Source: Bacteroidales bacterium
Lineage (GTDB): Bacteria > Bacteroidota > Bacteroidia > Bacteroidales > UBA932
Direction of reading: 5' to 3'
Assembly (NCBI GenBank): GCA_017544265.1
Contig: JAFYEM010000056.1
Location: 1-46,211 of the forward strand
DNA: 46,211 nucleotides
The position numbers and the translations under genes are program-made. A model generated the notes under the pieces. It made no database searches and was not told the origin of the DNA. It saw only the letters and a program-made list of their open reading frames with translations. Shown piece after piece: positions 17,162 to 24,626 of this stretch (position 1 is its first letter; each line of letters starts with the position of its first letter).

Positions 17162-20100
17162 CTAGTCCTCCCAGGGCAGTTTTGAGTGGTTGTCCCACAT
17201 TATACAATTCTGGAGGCATGATCCGGGCTTGCTCTCCCCGAAGGCCCGCGACGCCCACGAGGCATCGGCCGCGGCCCATTTCCCTCCGCGGGCCACCCAG
17301 CCGCCGGCGGCGCAGGAAGTAAAGGTCCCGGAGGCTTTGTCGCCGCTGAAATATCCTCCCAGGTCTGCTGAACCGCTCCCGGGATAATTGCGGACATGTC
17401 CGCTGTTCTTGCAGTGCTGGAAAACACTTCCTCCGCCGTATGAGCCCACAAGGCCGCCGGCGCAGGGGAGCGGCATGGCCGCAAGGCTGGATCCGGCTAC
17501 GTCTCCGCTGTTCCAGCAGTATTCCACAAGGGTATTTTCCGCATTTCTGTGTACTCCGCCTATGATGCCGCCGCTCACGACATAGCCCGTTCCGGAACCA
17601 TTTCCTACGGGAATATTGATGTCCCTTTCATAGACAAGGCCGCTGTTTTCAGAATCTGTCACCCTTGTCATGGTCTGTATCCATCCCACTATGCCGCCGA
17701 GCGTGCCGGAGGTCGAGAGCAGGCTTCCGGAATTCTTGCAGCCGGTGATTCGCAGACTGCCCCCGGAGGGAGCGGACACACCGGCGATACCGCCTCCTAT
17801 GGAGAAATTGGGGCTCAGCTCGATGCGTGAGCCGGAGCCTCCGAGCGGATCTTCGTCGCCGGCATTGGGATTAAAGTATATCAGCCCGCTGTGGACGCAA
17901 TCTTCAATTTCGGCCTGGACATAGGCGTCGGATACAACCTCGACGCTTATTTCCACGGTCTTTTCTCCGCCGGAAACATCTTCCGTTTCCCAGACCTGTC
18001 GAAGTCCGGCTGAACCTAGAATTCCGCCGGCTATACTGATGCTCGAGCGGTTGCTGGGAATCAGGGAAGTAATTCCGCTCACCTTGCGGCGGATGCTTCC
18101 GGAGGAGGAGCATCCGGCTATTCTTAGCTGTACCGTTTCCATGGAGGAGGCAGCGCCGGCATAGGCCACGATTCCGCCCGCTATGGGGGCTTCGGAGAGT
18201 TTTTTGTTTTCAAGGAGAGTAAGCGCTCCGGTGAAGCTGCTGTTTTCCACGGCAGCCGTCATGCCGTCGCTGTGGCTGTAGAACAGTCCCGCCACGCCGC
18301 CGAGCCTCGGTGAGGCAACGTCCCCTTCGACCTGGATGGAAGTCGATGAAGTGCAGTTGTCTATCGTCACGGAATTTACTGACGCCCCGCCGAGAATACC
18401 TCCGGCGCAGAGGCGCTCCGAGCCGGACGCTTTGGCAAATGAAATGGACCCGCCGGCGGTGCAGCCCGTGATGTTGAACGAATGGGCGCTTGAGGAATAT
18501 GCCTGCCCTGCTATTCCTCCGAAGAACTGCCTCTCGCTGGACGCAATGAGGGCTCCGTTGGAAGATATGCTGCCGGAGAACGTGCACGAAGTTATGTTTC
18601 CGTCGCAGGAACGGCTCAATCCGGCGATTCCGCCCGCCATCACAGGTTTGTCGGTGTACTTGCGTTGCAGGATTATCTTTGCGCCGGGGCCAACGGAGCA
18701 GGATGTGACAGCTCCGGTCGAGGATGCGGACGGGTCGTTGTCGCCGAGCTGGCCGATAATACCGCCGACGGCATTTCGCACGGATGAAAGCGGCACGAAC
18801 TCTATTTCGCCGTCGAACGAACAGTCGTGGACGTGGGTCGATACAGACGAACCGAGCACGCCGCCGGCGAATATGCCGCGCCGCGATGAGGTTATCGCGA
18901 TTTCGCTGCCGTCCACGACAATCCTGCCGCTGTTTTCAAGTTGGGATATGCCGGCCGCGTCCTTATAGACACTCTGGATGACGCCGCCGATGCAGAAAGA
19001 ATAGGATGGTGACGACTCCGGCAGGTAGGATACCACCCCTTCCGGGCCGTTGACGGCGCCCTTTACGGTGATATTTACATTGTCTATGATGCCATACACT
19101 CCGCCGACGCCGCCATAGCGGGCCTTGTCAGTGTCGGTGTTGACCGGCGCAGCGGTGACCTTGCCGTCGTTACGGTCGTTTTCGCAGGCGGAACTCCCTG
19201 ACAGATAGCCGAATATTCCTCCATAGCGGAGGGTGTTGAGCCAGGACCCGGTGAAAGAAAGGACTCCGCGCTGGATGTTGGAGGACGAGGTGCTGCCGGA
19301 AAGGCTTCCGGCGATGCCCCCGAAGTTGAGACCCTTGGATGTGTATGAGCCGGGGGAGCGGGAGGCCACTTCCATCCGGCCCTCGAAGCAGCAGCCCTGG
19401 ACAGATGATGAACTTGCCTGGCCGAAAAGGCCGCCGAAGTTGGCGTCAGCCGCCATGATTACCGATGATGGGACAAGGATTTCAGCTTCCACGCGGCAGC
19501 CTCTGGCGCTTCCGCCGCCGGTGAGCCGGCCGGCAATACCGCCGAAATAGGTGGTGGATGAAATTTCGCCGGAAGGAGAATAACTGTACTTGCCTTTTAG
19601 TGTGACATTCTCCACGGTTCCGGTAATCTGCGTGGCGACAAGGCCGGCGGACGGCCCGGCGTCAACGCTGAAGGCACTGTCCAGAACAAGGTTGCGGAGG
19701 GTCCCGCTCACGGTAGTGAACATGGGCCCGGAGAGCCCCTTTACGGTGTGTCCGCCGCCGTCAAGCATCGTGGATAGGGAGAACGGAACCCATTCGCGGC
19801 CGGACATGTCCAGATCGGCCACGATAAGGCAAGTCCCGGCCGACGGGTCGGCGGCAAAAGAGAGCAGCTGCTCCTCGTTCGATATGATCGTGAAACCGGA
19901 ATCTTCGGCAAACTGCCTGGAGGGGAATCGCACCAGGCGCGCGGCCTCCAGCCGGCCTTCCGGCGGAACATATCCGAGTCTCATCGCGCCTCCTCCCTCA
20001 GACTGGACCACGAACTGGAATCCGACAGGGTACTCGCCTGCGGGAACCGCGATGAAGAAAGATTTCGGCGAGGAGCCGAGGGCTGTTCCGCCACTGGGGC

Positions 20101-20731
20101 ATTCAAGAGTTACGACTGATGAAGCTCCGCTGATGGTGAAATTTCCGTTGAAAAGGCCTTTGGCGTCGGTATCCGGGATAAGGGACCCGGAAAGCGGCTT
20201 GCCGTCCGAAGACAGCACCATGATGCGGTCTATAGACTTGCCGGCCCCGCTCAGCCGCACTTCAAACACTGTCGAGAAGTGGGAGAGACGGATATCTGAC
20301 GGATTCCATCCCGAGCCGTACATGGGCAGGGCGGCTGGATCGCAGCTGCCTTCGATGTACTGCTGCGACTGAGGAAGAACTGCCGTTCCGCTTTCAGAAG
20401 CCGGATACAGCACGTTGAACGGAGCCTCCAGAGGCGTCGTGAAGCTGAAAACCGCCGAGGATTCTCCCGCTTCTTTCGATTTGAGGGGTTCCGAGATGGC
20501 GCTGCCGACCGAAATCCTGTCGCCCTCGGACCAGAGCACGGGGCGACGGCCGCCCTCTTCTTCTCCCAAGGTAGTCCTGGTCCCGCTTTCCGGAAGGCAA
20601 ACGCGCAAATCGCTCCCCTCACCTTGCGGCTGGAGGCCGGAATCCTGCTCCCTCATGCACGAGAACGCGAGAAGAAGCCCAGCCGGGACAATTTTAAGGA
20701 GTATTTTCGGTATCAAATAACTTGTGCGCAT
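17162..20731 (-). CDS. Large surface lipoprotein: fimbrillin-like domain plus GLUG-repeat beta-helix
   Basis: From the ATG at 20731 it has 1189 residues: MRTSYLIPKILLKIVPAGLLLAFSC gives a lipoprotein signal (Cys25); an upstream in-frame stretch crosses the promoter and was rejected. Residues about 35-270 are fimbrillin-like (TRTTLGEEEGGRRPVLWSEGDRISV ... FNVLYPAS). From about 280 to the end there are roughly 18 GLUG-type repeats, seen as FGGIAG, YGGIFG, AGGVLG, VGGIIG, LGGVAG, SGGIIGG and AGGLVG spaced about 30-60 residues apart, each followed by small-residue strands. These make a long right-handed beta-helix or beta-solenoid, a shape used by adhesins and some carbohydrate-active proteins. 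It is the first gene of the nine-gene operon containing SusC/D. Expect a surface-exposed rod; ligand unknown. Confidence 0.85.
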   Translation of the reverse strand: MRTSYLIPKILLKIVPAGLLLAFSCMREQDSGLQPQGEGSDLRVCLPESGTRTTLGEEEGGRRPVLWSEGDRISVGSAISEPLKSKEAGESSAVFSFTTPLEAPFNVLYPASESGTAVLPQSQQYIEGSCDPAALPMYGSGWNPSDIRLSHFSTVFEVRLSGAGKSIDRIMVLSSDGKPLSGSLIPDTDAKGLFNGNFTISGASSVVTLECPSGGTALGSSPKSFFIAVPAGEYPVGFQFVVQSEGGGAMRLGYVPPEGRLEAARLVRFPSRQFAEDSGFTIISNEEQLLSFAADPSAGTCLIVADLDMSGREWVPFSLSTMLDGGGHTVKGLSGPMFTTVSGTLRNLVLDSAFSVDAGPSAGLVATQITGTVENVTLKGKYSYSPSGEISSTTYFGGIAGRLTGGGSARGCRVEAEILVPSSVIMAADANFGGLFGQASSSSVQGCCFEGRMEVASRSPGSYTSKGLNFGGIAGSLSGSTSSSNIQRGVLSFTGSWLNTLRYGGIFGYLSGSSACENDRNDGKVTAAPVNTDTDKARYGGVGGVYGIIDNVNITVKGAVNGPEGVVSYLPESSPSYSFCIGGVIQSVYKDAAGISQLENSGRIVVDGSEIAITSSRRGIFAGGVLGSSVSTHVHDCSFDGEIEFVPLSSVRNAVGGIIGQLGDNDPSASSTGAVTSCSVGPGAKIILQRKYTDKPVMAGGIAGLSRSCDGNITSCTFSGSISSNGALIASSERQFFGGIAGQAYSSSAHSFNITGCTAGGSISFAKASGSERLCAGGILGGASVNSVTIDNCTSSTSIQVEGDVASPRLGGVAGLFYSHSDGMTAAVENSSFTGALTLLENKKLSEAPIAGGIVAYAGAASSMETVQLRIAGCSSSGSIRRKVSGITSLIPSNRSSISIAGGILGSAGLRQVWETEDVSGGEKTVEISVEVVSDAYVQAEIEDCVHSGLIYFNPNAGDEDPLGGSGSRIELSPNFSIGGGIAGVSAPSGGSLRITGCKNSGSLLSTSGTLGGIVGWIQTMTRVTDSENSGLVYERDINIPVGNGSGTGYVVSGGIIGGVHRNAENTLVEYCWNSGDVAGSSLAAMPLPCAGGLVGSYGGGSVFQHCKNSGHVRNYPGSGSADLGGYFSGDKASGTFTSCAAGGWVARGGKWAAADASWASRAFGESKPGSCLQNCIMWDNHSKLPWED

Positions 20732-20755
20732 AAGGCCGAAAGTCAATTCTCTTTG

Positions 20756-20784
20756 CAAAGATATGCATCTTTTTAAAATTTCAA
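20756..20784 (-). promoter_or_regulatory. Promoter of the SusC/D operon
   Basis: On the minus strand there is TTG (at 20784-20782), 18 bases, then TATCTTTG (20763-20756), a good match to the Bacteroidetes TTG/TTTG -N19- TAnnTTTG promoter. The -7 box is 24 bases before the ATG at 20731. Operator site 2 begins exactly where the -33 element ends. Confidence 0.7.
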
Positions 20785-20799
20785 TGTGTCCGCACACAT
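20784..20799. promoter_or_regulatory. Putative LacI-family operator, site 2
   Basis: ATGTGTCCGCACACAT, one mismatch from the perfect palindrome. It lies just upstream of both the leftward promoter (touching its -33 element) and the rightward promoter (four bases before its TTTG), so it can serve both divergent operons. Confidence 0.7.
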
Positions 20800-20802
20800 T
20801 TT

Positions 20803-20834
20803 TTTGTGTTTTTAAACTAATAATTCTACCTTTG
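20803..20834 (+). promoter_or_regulatory. Promoter of the CE15/modular lipoprotein operon
   Basis: TTTG at 20803-20806, 20 bases, then TACCTTTG at 20827-20834: a full match to the Bacteroidetes consensus. Transcription should begin near 20841, giving a leader of about 54 bases that contains operator site 3. Confidence 0.75.
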
Positions 20835-20877
20835 TGCTTAAAGAGCCGGGTGAGGCGCTTGTTGTTTTTATATTATA

Positions 20878-20893
20878 ATGTGACCGCACACAT
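20878..20893. promoter_or_regulatory. Putative LacI-family operator, site 3, in the leader
   Basis: ATGTGACCGCACACAT has a perfect right half and two mismatches in the left half. It ends one base before the ATG at 20895, so it occupies the ribosome-binding position of the leader. It is 94 bases, about nine helical turns, from site 2, a spacing that would allow looping. Confidence 0.6.
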
Positions 20894-20894
20894 A

Positions 20895-23800
20895 ATGAGA
20901 AGGTTTCTGAATATCTGGGTTTTATTCCCGCTTTTGGCTGGAGTTCTGTCCTGCGCTGAGAAAGAAGCCGGCCCCGGGGAAGGTTCCGGTGACAATCCGG
21001 ACCCCGTCGGTCCCGGAGGTGAGGTGGTTCCCGGACTGGTTTTCAAGGCTGTCCTGCCGGAAGGAGGAAAAATTTCCTGGACCGGGGGAGACAAGATAAG
21101 CATCAACGGTGCTGAATCCGAGCCGCTGGATGCTAAGAATATAGATGGTATTACAGCCAGGTTCACCGTAGCCGTGGAAGAGTCCTCGTCCTACCGTGCC
21201 GTATTCCCCTCCGGTGCCTTCGATGCCGGGAGCGGCGGAATTGTGTTTCCGGCCGTCCAGTCCTTCAGCGACGGCGGCGCCGACCCGGCCTCCCTCATTT
21301 GCGAAGGAGAGACATCCACGAGGACAGTCTCTCTTCAGCCGCGTTATTCCATTTTGAAGATTACCCCCGCCGCCGGAACCGGGAGCCTTTCTGTCACCGG
21401 GATTCGGGCGGCCTCCCTGGACGGAAACAAAATCGGCGGGCAGGATTATCTCAGCCTTTCCCTTCCGGAAGGAGGGCTCGGATTCGGCAAGCCTGTCTAT
21501 CTGGGCATCCCTTCCGGCGAATATCCCGAAGGACTCAGGTTTACAATATTTGCCTCCGACGGCAGCCGTATGTCCTATTCCAGGGCCGGGGTATTCAAAG
21601 CCATTGCCGGACAAAGCAGCACTATAGCCATTCCGAAATATTCTCCCACCATCGTGTCCATCAACTCCATCAGGGCCGTGACGGCTTCTTCAGTAGTTCT
21701 GACCTGGAGCGGCACCGACCCTGCCGGGAACAGCCTGACAGACTGGACGCTGCGCATTTACGGCGATGCCTCCTGCAAGACTCAGCTTCGGAGCATCAGC
21801 GTCCGTGGCGCTATGGCCCCGTCGGGGGAAGACTGCGGCCTCAGCGTCGGCGGTCTCGAACCGGGAAGTGAATACTGGTTCAGGGTGGAAGACGGAGCTT
21901 CCGGGAGTCCGAGTGAAGCGATTCCGGTGAAAATGCCGTCATCCACGCGCGTGGTGCTTCCCGCTGAAGTCCGGGCGGGGGGAGTCGTCCTTGCCGAGGA
22001 TTTCCGTTCTTCCGCCCTGGGCGACGATCCGTTCAGCGGATTTCCTGGCGTGACGGACGGGGTTCCGGAGGATATCTCCCAGATTGACGCTCTGTCGGAA
22101 TGGAAGTCGTCGGGGGATGTGTCTTTCCATCCTGGATACATCTCGGCCGCCGGTTCCGCAATGATCCTCACCCCTCCGGTCAACGTAGTGGGAGGCAAGA
22201 ACATAAGTGCGGACATTACCGTCAAGGCCGCCGGCACTCAATCTGCCCTGGCTGTATTCGTAACAGGGCAGGACGGGACCATGCCTGCGACAGACAATCC
22301 TTCAAAATACCGGGAGGTCTCCCTTTCCGGGGCTGAAAGCTGGAAAGAAATCCTCGTTTCCGGGCTCAACGTGGCGTCCGGACAACGGATCGCCGTAGGG
22401 GTTCCTGCAGGAGGTCAGGGCCGGCTGTTCGTCGGCGGACTGACGGCAGAGGCAAAGAGCGTAGCCTCTGTATTCGCGTCCTTTGCCGCCTCTACTTCAT
22501 CGACTCTTTCCTTCGCATGGACCAAGGGGGGAAGCGAGTCCGCTGATGCTGCATCCTCGTACAAGGTCAGCCTTTACGCAGACGCCTCCTGCACCAGTCC
22601 CGTGCAGTCTTACAATCTTGCTCCCCGTGCCTGCGGAGACGGCTCGCCCCGTTTTGTGTTCTCCGGACTCGAGCAGGGCAGGACGTATTATTTCAGGGTG
22701 GAAGATACCGGAAGCGGATTATCCTCCGACATCATATCCGCCACGACTGAGGCATTTACCGTCCGGCAGATTCCTGTCACTGTCACAGACAAGGGCATCG
22801 TACTCGCCGAAGACTTCAGCGAACTCCGCTGGGACTCCGATCCTATGGGCCGGAGCGCCGGCTACAAGCCCTCGGGCACCGGCTCGTTCGGGAACGGCCC
22901 CGGCACCTTCGTCCCTTACGGAGGAACTTCCTTATATTTGCTCAAGCAGCAAACGGACGCCCTTCCGTCCAGCCGCCTGAAAGGCTGGGCCAGCGACAGC
23001 GAGGTCTATATTCACCCGGGCATGCTGCAGATAGGACGCAGCGGCGCCAAAGGTTGGATATTCACTCCTGAGTTCAGAATTCCCGGCGGCGGCAACGCCA
23101 CAGTCAACGTAAGCATTGACGCAAGCACGGTTGCAAATACCGCTTCCGGCGTATGGTGCATAGCCGTCATGGACAGGGCCAACGCCAATGTTACGGGCTA
23201 TTCGGCGGATTTCAACCACCATCCCGACGCTGCCGACACCCAGAAAATCCAGTTTTTCACGCTCGACCGCCCGCTCCAGTGGCAGAAACTCTCCGCCGAG
23301 GGCCTGACGCTGGAAGACGGCGACAGGATAATGTTCGGCGTTAAGGGCAGTTACAGCGTTTCCGGAGACAACTGCAGGGCTCTTGTCAAAGATTTGACAG
23401 TCGAGGTGACCGACATTTTCGCCCCGGAGAATCCCCTGGTATTTGCCGACGGCACCTCAGTTGACGATAAGGACGACTGGGCGCTCCGCCGCGAAGAAAT
23501 CAAGGGAATCTTCCAAAGTGAGATGTACGGGACTATTCCCGCCCCCGCGCCTGTTATCATCGACCGTCTGGACTGGGCCAACACCGTTGTAAAAGGAGTC
23601 GACGCCGTGAGGGAGCAGTACCGGATGTGGTTCTCTGAGGACAGGAACGGACCTAAGATTGACTGGCTGGTCGTAAGGCCGCGCAACGCCAGCGGTCCGG
23701 TTCCGGTCATTCTCACCCTCAACTACTGGGGCAACCACACCTTTATTCCTGATCCGGAGGTGATAGTTCCCGACTGCTGGCTGGAAAGGGAACCGGATTT

Positions 23801-24626
23801 CGGCATCACCGGCAACAGCGCCAATCCCGCCTGGAGAGGAAAGATGCTCACCGGAGAACTCCGTTATCACTATCCCATAGATGTTTTCCTGCGCAAGGGC
23901 TACGCCTTAGTGACTGCCTGCTATGCGGAAGTGGCGCCGGATCCGGAGACGGTTGCGAAGCAGAAGGAAATCGCCTTCACCCGCATCTACGACCTGTGGG
24001 CCCCGAGAGACCCGTCCTCAAAGGACAACCCGATGTCGCTCGGAGTATGGGGTTGGAGCCTTATGAGGGCGGTGGATATGATAGAGACCCTGCCGGCCCT
24101 TGCCGCCGACAAGATAATTGTGACAGGATGTTCCCGACTCGGAAAGGCCGCGCTGATTGCCGGAGCTTTCGATGAGAGGTTCGCCCTTGTCGCCCCGGTC
24201 CAGACCGGCAGCGGCGGTGTGCCCATGACGAAACATATCACTCCGGACAAGGAGAGCATTGCTTCCGAGACCAGCACATACACCCATTGGTTCTCGCCCA
24301 AATATGCCAGCTGGGCGGGCCATGAGACCGAAATGCCCTTCGACCAGCACCTTCTTCTCAGCCTTGTCGCTCCGAGACCGCTGCTGGTGCTGGGATTCAA
24401 CAACCTGTGGTTCGACGCCTACGGCGAATTCCTTTCGCTCAAAGCTGCGGCTCCCGTCTGGGACTTCTTTGGAAAAGACGGCTCCTTCGGGGATACTTTC
24501 CCCGACACCGGCTCCTCGTCTGCAATCGGGACCGACCTCGGCTATGCCAGGCGCGACGGAGGCCACGGTGTAGTAGCGAGCGACTGGACCTGGATATTGG
24601 ATTTTTCTGACCGCCACTTGAAATGA
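20895..24626 (+). CDS. Modular surface lipoprotein with C-terminal CE15-like glucuronoyl esterase
   Basis: From the ATG at 20895 it has 1243 residues; the open frame upstream lies within the promoter. It has a lipobox (LAGVLSC, Cys20), a fimbrillin-like domain (about 45-250), two fibronectin-like domains (about 255-350 and 515-610) and two copies of the AEDF module (the first short; the second about 615-830 with LAEDFSELRW and SSRLKGW). The C-terminal part, about 830-1243, resembles bacterial CE15: the nucleophile motif GCSRLGK (Ser1080), APVQTGSGG, then HWF..., MPFDQHLLLSLVAPRPLLVLG, a candidate acid Glu1178 in YGEFL, and His1224 in GGHG. CE15 enzymes cleave esters of glucuronic acid, as in lignin-glucuronoxylan links. 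First gene of the rightward operon; overlaps the next gene by four bases. The esterase call is firm at fold level, less so for substrate. Confidence 0.8.
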   Translation: MRRFLNIWVLFPLLAGVLSCAEKEAGPGEGSGDNPDPVGPGGEVVPGLVFKAVLPEGGKISWTGGDKISINGAESEPLDAKNIDGITARFTVAVEESSSYRAVFPSGAFDAGSGGIVFPAVQSFSDGGADPASLICEGETSTRTVSLQPRYSILKITPAAGTGSLSVTGIRAASLDGNKIGGQDYLSLSLPEGGLGFGKPVYLGIPSGEYPEGLRFTIFASDGSRMSYSRAGVFKAIAGQSSTIAIPKYSPTIVSINSIRAVTASSVVLTWSGTDPAGNSLTDWTLRIYGDASCKTQLRSISVRGAMAPSGEDCGLSVGGLEPGSEYWFRVEDGASGSPSEAIPVKMPSSTRVVLPAEVRAGGVVLAEDFRSSALGDDPFSGFPGVTDGVPEDISQIDALSEWKSSGDVSFHPGYISAAGSAMILTPPVNVVGGKNISADITVKAAGTQSALAVFVTGQDGTMPATDNPSKYREVSLSGAESWKEILVSGLNVASGQRIAVGVPAGGQGRLFVGGLTAEAKSVASVFASFAASTSSTLSFAWTKGGSESADAASSYKVSLYADASCTSPVQSYNLAPRACGDGSPRFVFSGLEQGRTYYFRVEDTGSGLSSDIISATTEAFTVRQIPVTVTDKGIVLAEDFSELRWDSDPMGRSAGYKPSGTGSFGNGPGTFVPYGGTSLYLLKQQTDALPSSRLKGWASDSEVYIHPGMLQIGRSGAKGWIFTPEFRIPGGGNATVNVSIDASTVANTASGVWCIAVMDRANANVTGYSADFNHHPDAADTQKIQFFTLDRPLQWQKLSAEGLTLEDGDRIMFGVKGSYSVSGDNCRALVKDLTVEVTDIFAPENPLVFADGTSVDDKDDWALRREEIKGIFQSEMYGTIPAPAPVIIDRLDWANTVVKGVDAVREQYRMWFSEDRNGPKIDWLVVRPRNASGPVPVILTLNYWGNHTFIPDPEVIVPDCWLEREPDFGITGNSANPAWRGKMLTGELRYHYPIDVFLRKGYALVTACYAEVAPDPETVAKQKEIAFTRIYDLWAPRDPSSKDNPMSLGVWGWSLMRAVDMIETLPALAADKIIVTGCSRLGKAALIAGAFDERFALVAPVQTGSGGVPMTKHITPDKESIASETSTYTHWFSPKYASWAGHETEMPFDQHLLLSLVAPRPLLVLGFNNLWFDAYGEFLSLKAAAPVWDFFGKDGSFGDTFPDTGSSSAIGTDLGYARRDGGHGVVASDWTWILDFSDRHLK

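Noticed and set aside
20731-20895. Overlapping longer starts of the two divergent giant genes
   Set aside because: Both extensions read through promoter boxes and operator palindromes; starts at 20731 and 20895 each begin a lipoprotein signal.
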